Notes: generated by a model not told the origin, from the sequence alone. A DNA stretch of 11,346 bases from Irpex lacteus (GCA_001986395.2 MQVO02000292.1:1-11346); one strand, 5' to 3'. Shown: positions 1-6,951, counted from the first letter of the stretch. Made by a program: numbers and translations.

Positions 1-166
1 GGGAGGGTGTGATTTTTAATTAAATCAGCTACAGTACATCAATCTTTAAAATTAAAAAATTTTTACCCAAGGGACACTCTTATTTTACCAAAGAAAATAG
101 TGATAAAAAGAAGAGTGACTTTATTATTTTTCTTCAATTAACTATATTTTTTTCTTTAACATTACT

Positions 167-212
167 CCCCAAAAAACTAGTTAGAATTATTTCTAATTCC
201 TAGTTTTTTGGG
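167..212. repeat. hairpin element, full copy 1
   Basis: The left arm CCCCAAAAAACTAG is followed by TTAGAA, a short loop, TTCTAA, a small TTC bulge and the right arm CTAGTTTTTTGGG. The arms pair almost perfectly, giving one long hairpin with a bulge. The same unit recurs across the window, so it is a dispersed family and not a chance palindrome. It stands in spacer DNA here, with no gene on either side. Confidence 0.9.
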
Positions 213-621
213 TCATTATTATTTATTATAATAGTTAAAATAACTTTATTATCTTTATTTTTCTTTATATTCTCTTTAATCTTTAGCTTTACTCAAAAGG
301 GGCTAGTCGTAGTTCAAATGATCTAGTTTTAGTTAGTTAAATAAAGAAGATAGTAAAGTTACCTCTTCGATCTTTAGTTTCACTCATTAGACTGATTGCT
401 AAAGTTCAAATTATTAATAGTTTGGGAATATAAACAAAAATTAAATATATAAAATGGAAGACTAACCGTCCACCTATTTTTTTTATTATCTAATTTATTT
501 TGTTCCCTCCCTCCCTAATTCTTTTATTTAAATATAATATAAAATTTTACTATAATTCCTTACAAAAATAATGTAGACTTAGTTGCTCACTTAATCTTAT
601 TTACTTTATTTACTTAACCTT

Positions 622-661
622 CCCCAAAAAACTAATTATTTCTAATTCCTAGTTTTTTGGG
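622..661. repeat. hairpin element, internally shortened copy 2
   Basis: The outer arms match copy 1, but the inner GTTAGA part of the left arm is missing, so the left side reads ACTAATTATTTCTAATTC. The outer stem CCCCAAAAAACTA with TAGTTTTTTGGG remains. This looks like a copy that lost part of its inner stem, or a lineage variant. Confidence 0.85.
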
Positions 662-794
662 ATTAGCTAATTCAACTAAACTATTTTTTAATAAACTAAC
701 TAATGGTACTATAATTAAGAAATGTGCAAAGTATAGAACTGTATTTATTTGTTAAAATTCTATAAATGAAAACTCTATAAATAAAATTTTTACG

Positions 795-1010
795 TTGCTC
801 CACCTCCTAGATAAAGGACAAATTGGAGGTACTGTTTACGGACGTTATGTTTCTTTAGTTTATACTTTATTCATGGAAAAACAAAATAATATTGTAACAG
901 CCAATAAGAGATTATATCCTTTTACAGAAGTGAATCCGTTTATGAGTTGGAGTGAGAAATTGTCAATGGTTTTATACGGTGATTCACCTGAAGCTAAGAT
1001 CTTAAGGTAA
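795..1010 (+). CDS. unidentified small open reading frame
   Basis: An open frame of 71 codons begins at a TTG (795) and ends in TAA. I do not recognise the family. The product is mixed polar and hydrophobic with no clear membrane span. It includes stretches such as GGTVYGRYVSLVYTLF and ending YGDSPEAKILR. It is not one of the standard mitochondrial genes, nor a LAGLIDADG protein. The non-random composition suggests a real coding origin, perhaps a plasmid or intron-derived piece, but the start is weak and the 5' end is probably truncated. Its last codons lie in a 19-bp sequence (1001-1019) repeated at 1612-1630, so its end may coincide with a recombination junction. Confidence 0.3.
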   Translation: MLHLLDKGQIGGTVYGRYVSLVYTLFMEKQNNIVTANKRLYPFTEVNPFMSWSEKLSMVLYGDSPEAKILR

Positions 1011-1019
1011 AATATAATT
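1001..1019. repeat. 19-bp direct repeat, first copy (second at 1612-1630)
   Basis: CTTAAGGTAAAATATAATT occurs here and again, identically, at 1612-1630 on the same strand. The two copies bracket about 590 bases of spacer. The first copy contains the stop codon of the small frame ending at 1010. The arrangement would fit either a duplication by recombination or an insertion flanked by repeats; the sequence does not decide which. Confidence 0.75.
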
Positions 1020-1552
1020 TACCATTTATATATACCTATAGTTAATTCTCTAATAATAATTTAATATAAAGATTAATAAATGCTAGTTAAAGTTTAATAG
1101 AGTTATATTTGGAATAGTAATAAATGAGTTATTAAATAAATTAGTATATCAGTGCAAAGTAAATAAAAAGTGAAAGAGAGAGTATAATTCTTTAGTCTTG
1201 CACAGAAAAAGAAAAAGAGTAAAGTAAAAAAAAAATCCTAGCAATAAGCTTATATAAAAATAACTATCTGTTTTTAGTTGGAAATGGATTAGAGTTGTCA
1301 TAAAGTTATAGGGCATATGTAACTAAGTAGTGCAGTGGTAAGAGGAAAGTGTGTATAGATTAAATATAATAAAAAATTAAAGTAGTGATATAAATTAAAA
1401 TTATTTATTTTAACAGATTAAAATTTTACTATATTTATTTTCTTTAGTAAAGATTATTTACAAGGATAGGAGGATAAATCAAGAGAGTCAGTAATTAATT
1501 ATCTAAGTTATACAGTTTACTTCTATGAACCTATACCCTCCCCAAAAAACAT
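1020..1552. other. AT-rich spacer without recognisable genes
   Basis: I see no gene. Several stretches (for example AGTGCAGTGGTAAGAGG near 1330) recall tRNA D-arms, but no matching acceptor or anticodon stem can be built. A partial, probably duplicated hairpin-element arm (CCCCAAAAAAC, about 1540-1550) immediately precedes the full copy at 1553. Confidence 0.5.
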
Positions 1553-1599
1553 CCCCAAAAACTAGGTATTATAAATAATTCTAACTAGTTTTTTTGGGG
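1553..1599. repeat. hairpin element, full copy 3 (opposite orientation)
   Basis: The arms CCCCAAAAACTAG and CTAGTTTTTTTGGGG pair, and the inner part runs in the reverse order to copy 1 (bulge on the left arm), so this copy is inverted. A second truncated left arm, CCCCAAAAAACAT, sits directly before it at 1540-1552, as if one element had been cut by the arrival of, or recombination with, another. The next identifiable sequence downstream is the 19-bp repeat at 1612. Confidence 0.85.
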
Positions 1600-1650
1600 A
1601 TTATTTCTACTCTTAAGGTAAAATATAATTAGAGCTGCAACCCTAGAATA

Positions 1651-2063
<413 letters not shown>

Positions 2064-2070
2064 TTATAGT

Positions 2071-2368
2071 TGTGAAGGTCTATGCTAATTATATTACCCT
2101 AACTATCTCTACAGTAGTATTAATTCTATCACTACAGATATGGTATTCCTTCTATATTTCTTTAAGTTAATATAAAGCAGTAGAGGATTATGTTACCTTA
2201 TTGTCATCTACATATGGAGCCATTAATCTATACATAGTTATACTTACTACCTTTATAACGCCTATCTATGTACTAGCTAGTTGGAATAATGTATATCATA
2301 ATGTACCTGCATTTATAATTGCTATATTTGTAGTGCTAGATATTCTTCTTTTTGATATTTTATTTTAA
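2071..2368 (+). pseudogene. nad4: N-terminal nad4 fragment with an in-frame stop
   Basis: The plus-strand frame encodes a hydrophobic stretch with LIVILTTFITPIYVLASWNN-like content. The actual run YGAINLYIVILTTFITPIY is followed by VLASWNN, then PAFIIAIFVVLDILLF. This matches the early part of NADH dehydrogenase subunit 4 (around residues 40-130 of about 480), where fungi have LTTxLxPxxxLxSW followed by a membrane helix. An in-frame TAA at 2168-2170 interrupts the frame about 30 codons before the conserved part. The frame ends at a TAA (2366-2368), after which homology is lost. It is a membrane-embedded complex I subunit in its intact form; here it is a broken piece. Another plus-strand nad4 piece follows at 3343 and a different version lies on the minus strand at 7077. 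Confidence 0.7.
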
Positions 2369-2399
2369 GTACCTCCCCTATTCTTTTTATTAATAATTA

Positions 2400-2681
2400 C
2401 CTTCATTTGTTCGATCCACCGCATGTAGCTGTGAAGCTTCAGTCCTGTCAGAGGGTGAAGCCCGGAGAATAGAAGAAAGTAACCACTGTTGTCAGATCCC
2501 GTAGTGAAGTCATAACCAAAGTATTATAACCATCTGATGTGTGAATCTTTACACGAGTGTTAAATAGTAGCCGCAGTGCTTCAAACAGTACTAGATGTGG
2601 ACGTTGCTTCAGACTAAAACAGAAATCACCGTTGGACTTAATATGGAAGGATCCTTCAGCAATAGTAAATCCTACTACCAT
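2400..2681 (-). pseudogene. C-terminal half of a LAGLIDADG homing endonuclease, frameshifted
   Basis: The minus-strand frame opens with WMVVGFTIAEGSFHIKSNGD, the second LAGLIDADG motif (normally WLVGFTxAEGSF). About 60 residues of the following domain come next. Near 2460 the frame shifts: the open frame continues to a TGA, while the expected ending, HPLTGLKLHSYMRWIE, is encoded in the neighbouring frame. A single lost G in the run at about 2460-2463 would explain this. The first motif and the N-terminal half are missing. The break on that side is exact: the hairpin-element arm starts at the base next to the Trp-Met codons (2682). It is a dead intron endonuclease piece. Codons are GC-richer than in the spacer (CTG, CGG, GTC). 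Confidence 0.8.
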
Positions 2682-2706
2682 CCAAAAAAACTAGTTAGAA
2701 TTATTT
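2682..2706. repeat. half hairpin element at an endonuclease break
   Basis: Only the left half, CCAAAAAAACTAG then TTAGAATTATTT, is present; the right arm is missing. The half-element directly abuts the truncated end of the endonuclease piece, and ten bases further on a copy of the modular junction repeat starts (2716). This points to recombination inside the hairpin. Confidence 0.8.
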
Positions 2707-2715
2707 TAGGGTACA

Positions 2716-2750
2716 GACTGTGTAATTTATTTAATTTTATTTTAAGTAGA
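2716..2750. repeat. modular junction repeat, copy C (partial)
   Basis: AGACTGTGTAATTTATTTAA followed by TTTTATTTTAAGTAGA is identical to the first half of copy B at 3547-3581. It then changes to GGGTCTATTT instead of the AAAAAAGTATTG core. The switch point is a module boundary also seen in copy D. Confidence 0.85.
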
Positions 2751-2883
2751 GGGTCTATTTAACAATATAATTCTAACTAATACCCTTTGTGGAATATGGA
2801 TAGACTAAGTAAATAGCTATCTTATTATTTATTCTAATTCTCTTTAACCTAAAGGATAATAAATACTCTATTTATTTAACTGA

Positions 2884-2905
2884 GTGTCCTCCCTCCAATT
2901 AACTT
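2884..2905. repeat. 22-bp direct repeat (second copy 2949-2970)
   Basis: GTGTCCTCCCTCCAATTAAC plus TT occurs twice, 65 bases apart, without mismatch. It contains the CCTCCCTCC pyrimidine run seen elsewhere in the window. No gene overlaps it. Confidence 0.85.
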
Positions 2906-2996
2906 GGGTTCCAAAGAGTTAAGATTAGTACTAGAGGGATTCCCCCTTGTGTCCTCCCTCCAATTAACTTACAAATAATAACTAAAGAATCAGAGT

Positions 2997-3044
2997 CCCA
3001 AAAACACTAGGAATTAGAATTCATTCTAATTAGTTTTTTGGGGG
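2997..3044. repeat. hairpin element, full copy (inverted orientation)
   Basis: The arms are CCCAAAAACACTAG and TTAGTTTTTTGGGGG, with an inner stem TTAGAA / TTCTAA and the GAA bulge on the left arm. It resembles the copy at 1553 in orientation. One inserted C in the left arm (AAAAACACTAG) and a C-to-T change in the right arm show independent drift. Confidence 0.85.
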
Positions 3045-3308
3045 ATTGTTAGAATAAGAATAAATTTAATTAAACAATTAAAATAAATTAATGTTTGTTC
3101 TCTCAAAGATGAGTAAAGTTAAAGAATTTAAAGGGAGCTAGCGATTAATAATAAATAATCTTAGAATAATATTTTTATAATTATTTAACTCTTTTCCCTA
3201 CTCTATTTATTTAACTCTTCAAAAGAATAATAGTTTATTGTAATCACTCTCCACTCCACTTTAGTGGCTAGTGGCTTAATAAATTATTTAATTATTTTGG
3301 TAGGGGTT

Positions 3309-3332
3309 ATTAAAATTTAATTAAATTTTAAT
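3309..3332. repeat. AT-only 24-bp perfect palindrome, copy 1
   Basis: The palindrome has the core TTAAAATTTAATTAAA and is self-complementary over 24 bases. The same 24 bases recur at 6109-6132, and an expanded version lies inside a hairpin element at 11036-11064. G-runs flank this copy on both sides (GGGG before, GGG after). Chance is unlikely because the three copies share the exact core. Confidence 0.8.
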
Positions 3333-3342
3333 TAGGGCACCT

Positions 3343-3511
3343 ATAATAACATTAAGACAAACTGATCTGATAGTTATAGTAGCTTAGAGTTCTTTATCTC
3401 ATATGGCTGTATGTATATTAAGTATATTCTCTTATAGTATCACAGGTTTAACTGGTAGTTTAGTATTATCAGTAGCTCATGGTTTTGTATCATCAGGTCT
3501 ACTTATTAAAG
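3343..3511 (+). pseudogene. nad4: middle nad4 fragment with an in-frame TAG
   Basis: The frame encodes T-L-R-Q-T-D-L, a gap of poor conservation, then a stop where the Tyr of the AYSSxSHM motif belongs, then SSLSHMAVCILSIFSYSI and GSLVLSVAHGFVSSGL. This is the conserved core of NADH dehydrogenase subunit 4, around the proton-channel Lys/His helices (roughly residues 280-340). The TAG at 3385-3387 replaces a Tyr codon by one base change. The homology starts a few bases after an AT-only palindrome and stops after about 3511, where purine-rich spacer begins. The expected FICVGGVLYDR continuation is missing. It is a pseudogene piece and differs clearly from the minus-strand nad4 copy at 7077, which covers the same residues. 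Confidence 0.8.
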
Positions 3512-3546
3512 TAGGAGAAAGGGGAATAAGATTAAAAAGAAAGAAA

Positions 3547-3610
3547 GACTGTGTAATTTATTTAATTTTATTTTAAGTAGATTAAAAAAGTATTGATTGT
3601 CTTTATTTGC
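3547..3610. repeat. modular junction repeat, copy B (longest)
   Basis: This is the most complete copy, made of four modules in order: AGACTGTGTAATTTATTTAA, TTTTATTTTAAGTAG, ATTAAAAAAGTATTGATTG and TCTTTATTTGC. Copies A, C and D each carry a different sub-range, so this one looks like the parent or a product of joining others. Confidence 0.85.
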
Positions 3611-3885
3611 ATCAACAAAATCTCAGTCTCAGTAAAGTATTTCTAGTGCATGTGTTAGAAGTGTTGTTGGTAGTACTCAGCAGTGAACTGGTATGTATAG
3701 AAAAGTATAATAAAGATTTAGAAAGTGGAGTAATAAGTAATGAATGTAAATTTTTAGAGTACCGTAGTGAAAACAATCTATATCTCTCTAATGAGGAATT
3801 AATATTATTGGGTTTAGAATTAGTTATTCTTCTATCAAATAACAGTAATTTAATAGAAGTTAAGGTAATAAAAAGGATAAATTAA
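3607..3885 (+). CDS. unidentified open reading frame
   Basis: A frame of 92 codons begins at TTG in the last bases of the modular repeat and ends in TAA. I do not recognise it. The first 30 residues are hydrophobic (Val/Leu-rich); the rest is mixed, with acidic and Asn-rich parts such as ENNLYLSNEELILLGLELV. Codon use is AT-type (TTA for Leu, AGA/AGG-like Arg). It may be a remnant of a mitochondrial-plasmid or intron gene. It could equally be a fortuitous frame, since the start overlaps a repeat and no motif stands out. Confidence 0.25.
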   Translation: MHQQNLSLSKVFLVHVLEVLLVVLSSELVCIEKYNKDLESGVISNECKFLEYRSENNLYLSNEELILLGLELVILLSNNSNLIEVKVIKRIN

Positions 3886-3902
3886 AAAAGTACTTCCAAC
3901 AA

Positions 3903-3919
3903 AGAGCCTAGTTTTTTTG
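3903..3919. repeat. half hairpin element (right arm)
   Basis: AGAGCCTAGTTTTTTTGG is the right arm of the hairpin element, without a left arm nearby. The first 16 bases are identical to 11066-11081, where the same GAGCC lead-in borders the right arm of a composite element. The unidentified frame at 3925 starts just after it. Confidence 0.7.
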
Positions 3920-3924
3920 GATAG

Positions 3925-4263
3925 ATTTATAAACCATTCTATACTTTTATCTGTTATCTAGAAATTATACAAAGAGTTATTGAAAATGAAAAACAAGATT
4001 TTACTGTTATACATAGACATAATAATATATCTGATGCATACGTAGAAAGAATTATAAATACATTCCAACATCTTACATGAAAATGGGCGTTGTGTTCTAG
4101 TATTATATAATATATCTATAAACTCGAAGAATATAAAAATATAGCTAAAATAATACATAATACTATTCTTGATAGAGAATACCCTGCCGATTATATAGAT
4201 AAAAGTACAAATATATTATATTCGGATTGATGCAAATGGTACTCGTCTTGACACTCCCCCTAA
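3925..4263 (+). pseudogene. unidentified gene remnant, one TAA, uses TGA as Trp
   Basis: One plus-strand frame stays open from 3925 to a TAA at 4261-4263 except for a single TAA at 4108-4110, if TGA is read as Trp (three times). The translation looks like a real protein: RVIENEKQDFTVIHRHNN, then DAYVERIINTFQHL, and after the stop LEEYKNIAKIIHNTILDREY. It is hydrophilic, with no membrane spans and no motif I can name. The length (about 112 codons) and AT-type codon use suggest a piece of a mitochondrial plasmid protein or another free-standing gene. Its 3' end is exactly at the start of the modular repeat copy D. I infer coding origin from composition and frame length only. Confidence 0.4.
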
Positions 4264-4293
4264 ATTAAAAAAGTATTGATTGTCTTTATTTGC
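4264..4293. repeat. modular junction repeat, copy D (partial)
   Basis: ATTAAAAAAGTATTGATTG with the downstream module TCTTTATTTGC is identical to 3581-3610 of copy B. The modules upstream in copy B are missing here. It begins three bases after the stop of the preceding remnant. Confidence 0.85.
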
Positions 4294-4492
4294 TTTTATC
4301 GGAGATTCCTCATTCTAGTAAACTTTATTACTATACAAATATATCGTATTATTCCCTTCATATCTTAAGGTTCCAATCCCCTTTAGCTTTACAAGTATTT
4401 GATGAGACTATATTTAAGATTAGAAGACTGATTATCCTCCAACCACGACCTCTTAGATTCTAAGTGGATTGTCTTAATACTCAGATAATCTT

Positions 4493-5413
4493 CTAGGAGG
4501 TCTGGTTAACTTCCTACCATTTACCTACACAGCTATCCTTATCGGATCTCTATCTCTAATGGCTCTACCATTTATGACAGGGTTCTACAGTAAGGATCTA
4601 ATCCTTGAAGTAGCTCTAGGACAATACGAAGTATCTGGTACAATGGCATACTGGCTGGGAACAATTTCAGCTGTATTCACAGCCTTCTATTCATTCCGAC
4701 TAGTATCACTAACATTCTTTACAACACCTAATGCCCCTAAGGGTTACTATCTACATGCTCACGAAGCACCTATGATCATTGTAATTCCTCTGGTAATTCT
4801 ATCAATCATGTCAATTGTATTTGGTTACATTGCAAAGGACATGTATGTGGGAGTAGGTACAGATTTCCTATCAACTGCTCTATACCAACACCCTAACCAC
4901 ATTACACTGATTGAAGCTGAATTCGGACTACCTCTACTAATGAAGCTACTACCTGCTATTGGTAGCCTATTCGGTGCTGGTCTAGCACTATATCTATACC
5001 ATGTGGTACCTGCATTCACAATTGGTCTAACAAACGGACCTATTGGATATGCTGTATACTCATTCCTTAACGCAAAGTGGTACTGGGACGCACTATTCAA
5101 CGGTTTCATTATCAGTGCTTCACTACGAGTTGGACTTGTTATCTCTAAGGTTCTTGACCGAGGAGTTATCGAACTAGCTGGACCATACGGTCTAAGTACA
5201 GTTCTAACAGGAACAGGTCGATCTGTAGCTGCTTACGACACAGGTGTTATTACATCATACGCTCTATACATCATGCTAGGGCTTGTATCACTAATCGGAT
5301 CATTTAAGAACAGTACTCGAACACTTATTGAAACAGGACAATGTACTACTGCTAATAAGAAGGGTGCTCTAACAGTACAAGTATGGATTAGTCAACGAAC
5401 TACTGCAATTTAA
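4493..5413 (+). CDS. nad5: NADH dehydrogenase subunit 5, C-terminal part (3' exon or truncated gene)
   Basis: This is the 3' part of a complex I proton-pumping subunit in the inner mitochondrial membrane. It starts with GGLVNFLPFTYT (from 4496) and continues MALPFMTGFYSKDLILE, both highly conserved in NAD5. Several membrane helices follow, and it ends at a TAA with no internal stop. About 306 residues are present; fungal NAD5 has about 650, so the N-terminal half is missing. The frame is open only to 4478, and the bases before 4493 show no NAD5 homology. The piece is therefore either a 3' exon after an intron, or a truncated copy. It is the best-preserved gene of the window. Codon use is striking: all Leu codons are CTN with no TTA, all Arg codons are CGA, all Trp are TGG. 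That contrasts sharply with nad3 and atp8. No partner first half is visible here. Confidence 0.9.
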   Translation, partial: LGGLVNFLPFTYTAILIGSLSLMALPFMTGFYSKDLILEVALGQYEVSGTMAYWLGTISAVFTAFYSFRLVSLTFFTTPNAPKGYYLHAHEAPMIIVIPLVILSIMSIVFGYIAKDMYVGVGTDFLSTALYQHPNHITLIEAEFGLPLLMKLLPAIGSLFGAGLALYLYHVVPAFTIGLTNGPIGYAVYSFLNAKWYWDALFNGFIISASLRVGLVISKVLDRGVIELAGPYGLSTVLTGTGRSVAAYDTGVITSYALYIMLGLVSLIGSFKNSTRTLIETGQCTTANKKGALTVQVWISQRTTAI

Positions 5414-5456
5414 TCATCAATACTCCCCATCAATTAAGTTTAAGTTTTAATTAAAA

Positions 5457-5678
5457 GTGGGTAAAATGGAGACGGAAGAGGTAGATAAAATCAAGGGTCA
5501 GATGGCTCATTGCAGAGAAACCGGGTTGCATTTTAATATTTATAGTGGGAAATATCCTATTCATTTACAACTTACCCCTCATAATGCCGAAAATACTCAT
5601 GACAGTGTCATGAATGGGCCTAATTATAGAGATTATGGGGTTATGCCTAATTTAATAAATGAAAATGGGGTCCTATAG
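5457..5678 (+). CDS. unidentified small open reading frame
   Basis: A frame of 73 codons starts GTG at 5457 (ATG available at 5466) and ends in TAG. I do not recognise the product. It is hydrophilic, with a charged N-terminus (KMETEEVDKIKGQM) and a C-terminal part rich in Asn, His and Pro (for example LTPHNAENTHDSVMNGPNYR). Such a composition is unlikely from random AT-rich DNA, so a real coding origin is plausible. The last few codons run into the nad4L piece on the other strand (5671-5811), so the 3' end is probably a junction and the natural C-terminus lost. It lies about 45 bases after the nad5 stop on the same strand. Confidence 0.4.
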   Translation: MGKMETEEVDKIKGQMAHCRETGLHFNIYSGKYPIHLQLTPHNAENTHDSVMNGPNYRDYGVMPNLINENGVL

Positions 5679-5811
5679 CACTTTCAGCTCCTGCAGTAGC
5701 AATAATAATAATAATTGAATAAATTTGTCCAATTGTATCGTTATCATTATAAGCCATAACTAGAACTAGAATGGTTACAGAAAGAAGCATCAGTTCAATA
5801 ATCACAATGAG
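5671..5811 (-). pseudogene. nad4L: nad4L fragment
   Basis: The minus strand encodes L-I-V-I-I-E-L-M-L-L-S-V-T-I-L-V-L-V, then MAYNDNDTIGQIYSIIIII and ATAGAESAIG. This is the middle of NADH dehydrogenase subunit 4L, with the conserved membrane Glu (IELM) and the AESAIG motif holding the second one. About 47 of roughly 90 residues are present. The N-terminus is cut by a stop just above 5811 and the C-terminus (normally LAILV) is lost below 5671. In many fungi nad4L directly precedes nad5 on the same strand; here the piece is inverted and lies after nad5. Codons are of the CTN type, as in nad5, so both could come from the same source segment. I read it as a non-functional piece. Confidence 0.85.
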
Positions 5812-5839
5812 TTAAATTAAAAAATAATTAGATATATAA

Positions 5840-6088
5840 TTAAAATATAAAATAAAATAAGAGAATTATTTTATGGGAGCCTCTGTTACCTCCATTATTT
5901 ACACCACTGTTACCTCCAATATTTCCACCACTGTTCCCGCTATTACCATTATTATTACTAGCATTATCATTTCTTCTCCCACGTATACTTTGTTCAACTG
6001 CAGCTCCAGCACCTACAACACCAGCTCCTTTAACAATTCCATTGATAATTTTTTCACCTATTTTCTTTCCTGGATAAAAAAAGTAAAA
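5840..6088 (-). pseudogene. Gly/Asn-rich protein piece, unidentified
   Basis: The minus strand has an open frame of 82 codons with no ATG. After a short start (PGKKIGEKIINGIVKGAG) comes an Ala/Gly/Val helix (about residues 20-30), then a basic spot SIRGRR. About 35 residues of low complexity follow, built from Gly-Asn, Asn-Ser and Gly-Gly steps (NNGNSGNSGGNIGGNSG). The ordered codons and the contrast to AT-rich spacer show it is coding in origin. I cannot name the family. A small Gly/Ala segment before a disordered Asn/Gly tail would fit a membrane-associated or plasmid-encoded protein, but that is inference. The 5' end is cut by a stop at 6089-6091, close to an AT-only palindrome (6109). Confidence 0.55.
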
Positions 6089-6108
6089 CTAACTAGCTTG
6101 TGTGGGTA

Positions 6109-6132
6109 ATTAAAATTTAATTAAATTTTAAT
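6109..6132. repeat. AT-only 24-bp perfect palindrome, copy 2
   Basis: Identical over all 24 bases to 3309-3332. It separates the Gly/Asn-rich piece (minus) from the rps3-like piece (plus). Confidence 0.8.
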
Positions 6133-6157
6133 AACTATCTTATTTTATTATTTTTGT

Positions 6158-6277
6158 CATCTTCCATCTCACATTTGTGGTATTCGTATTCAACTATCAG
6201 GAAGACTTGCCACAGAACGAGTTATCCCTCGTGTTACGAAAAAATGTGAATGTGTTTGGATAATAAAAGTAAAGTAA
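6158..6277 (+). pseudogene. rps3: probable rps3 fragment (mitochondrial ribosomal protein S3)
   Basis: The frame encodes CGIRIQLSGRLATERVIPR followed by VTKKCE and ends at TAA (6275-6277). The pattern K/xGIRIxxSGRL is the hallmark of the S3 C-terminal domain, and fungal mitochondrial rps3 has a matching GxxxxxSGRLxxERxxPR segment. Only about 25 residues match, so this is a small piece of a gene that is usually several hundred codons long. Upstream residues (6158-6178) are not recognisable. The tail after 6240 is also not typical. No start codon is present. S3 belongs to the small mitoribosomal subunit; this piece alone could not work. Confidence 0.55.
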
Positions 6278-6324
6278 AGAATATATGTCACCCTCTTCCG
6301 AGAGAAATAAAAGTTTTTCTTTTT

Positions 6325-6350
6325 ATAATTCTAACTAGTTTTTTTTGGGG
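6325..6350. repeat. half hairpin element at the nad2 break
   Basis: ATAATTCTAACTAG followed by TTTTTTTTGGGG is the right half of the hairpin element; the left arm is missing. Its GGGG end directly joins the broken end of the nad2 piece at 6352. The preceding bases (6314-6332) are shared with 8218-8236, so the left break also lies in a repeat. Confidence 0.8.
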
Positions 6351-6351
6351 A

Positions 6352-6592
6352 TTGTGTAACAGTAGTTGCATGAATTAGACCTGAGTATAGTCCAACTCCT
6401 ACAACAAATGATTTTAGAGACACTGTACTAAAACAATTGTATGATAGTGCTGCTGCAAATAGCAGTGCGATAACTACGTTTCGTGTAAATAGAGTAGCTG
6501 AGATTGTAGCCTTTTGTACTAGAGCGTTTTGTGGTTCAGTAGAAATTGCTGTAGAAGATAGCGGAATCGCTAGTACAAGAGCAAAAAAGTAA
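6352..6592 (-). pseudogene. nad2: N-terminal nad2 fragment
   Basis: The minus strand encodes about 80 residues: FFALVLAIPLSSTAIS, a polar link, then RNVVIALLFAAALSYNCF and FVVGVGLYSGLIHATTVTQ. Fungal NAD2 begins with a hydrophobic helix, a second helix and then GxGLxxGLxHxTxxTQ, which this matches. The ATG is missing: the codon before Phe-Phe is TAC, so the break lies at or next to the start. On the other side homology stops at the Gln of the VTQ motif, where a half hairpin element begins. Leu is CTN, Arg is CGA, as in nad5 and cox1 but unlike the possible nad2 3' end at 8942. NAD2 is a complex I membrane subunit; this is about one sixth of it. Confidence 0.65.
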
Positions 6593-6852
6593 TTGTATGC
6601 TTGATTGAGTATGTACTATCGTCTAAGGATTGTGCCAGAAGCAAAATATAATATATACAAGTTACGCTGATCGAACGAGTATTAACCGCTACTCTATATG
6701 ATATAAGCTTTACTAGTAAGGCGAAAGTAATTACCATTATACAACACTTGCTTTCCATTGATAATGGTAGAGCACCGCAGAAGAGTAGAACTTTTATCGC
6801 CTTGTCTGAAGCAAGGTAGTTACCTTTAATCTAGCAGTGCTAGTATATTAGA

Positions 6853-6916
6853 CTAGTGAGGGGACTTTAACCTTTACGGCGTAGAAGCCACATGTTAAGC
6901 GAAGCTGTCACTCCTA
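6853..6916 (-). other. tRNA-like remnant 1 (3' half)
   Basis: The minus strand contains AAAGGTTAAAGTCCCC, which resembles a T-arm with its loop, followed by TCACTAG like an acceptor strand. Upstream GTGGC and GCCGT can pair around the six-base loop TTCTAC. A five-base acceptor match (AGTGA with TCACT) exists, but the total of about 62 bases is too short and the T-stem pairs poorly. It looks like a degenerate tRNA and not a working one. Confidence 0.3.
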
Positions 6917-6951
6917 AATACTGATTGTTTAGTATATTAATTAGTTTAATA

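Larger units (their letters stand above)
1..794. other. AT-rich non-coding spacer with hairpin repeats
   Basis: I see no credible gene here. The stretch is AT-rich with stops in all frames. It holds two copies of the hairpin element (167-212 and 622-661). A diverged direct repeat of the form TCTTTAGYTTYACTCA lies near 279-295 and 371-387. A short tandem-like pair, CTATAAATGAAAA and CTATAAATAAAA, lies just before 785. A pyrimidine run (TTCCCTCCCTCC, about 502-513) resembles similar runs near 2887, 2953 and 8305. Confidence 0.6.
2707..3342. other. spacer holding several repeat families
   Basis: No gene is visible. The stretch holds copy C of the modular junction repeat (2716-2750), a 22-bp exact direct repeat (2884-2905 and 2949-2970), an inverted-orientation hairpin element (2997-3044) and an AT-only palindrome (3309-3332). 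It ends at the second nad4 piece. Confidence 0.6.

Noticed and set aside
1310..1365. tRNA-like D-arm sequence AGTGCAGTGGTAAGAGG
   Set aside because: No anticodon arm, T-arm or acceptor pairing could be built around it.
3385..3387. TAG as a sense codon (Leu in some chytrid mitochondria)
   Set aside because: The conserved residue at this place in nad4 is Tyr, not Leu, and a single base change explains TAG. The piece is truncated on both sides anyway.
3958..4158. Minus-strand open frame of 66 codons, Phe/Tyr/Ile-rich
   Set aside because: Composition is what AT-rich DNA gives by chance, and the plus strand of the same bases has a more protein-like frame.
4385..4470. Possible group I intron core on the minus strand (TCTTAAATATAGTCTC resembles the P7-P3 strand)
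   Set aside because: I could not find matching P, Q and R elements in the right order, and it is on the opposite strand to nad5, so it cannot be the intron of that gene.
4825..5109. Minus-strand open frame of 94 codons
   Set aside because: It lies antisense within the well-supported nad5 sequence and is a shadow of its codon pattern; no family resemblance.
5873..6109. Plus-strand Thr/Ser/Ile-rich open frame
   Set aside because: It is the complement of the Gly/Asn-rich minus-strand frame; the repeated GGT/AAT steps there create Thr/Ile repeats here.
6570..6758. Minus-strand open frame of 62 codons
   Set aside because: It overlaps the nad2 piece in a different phase only at its end, and its sequence resembles no mitochondrial protein.
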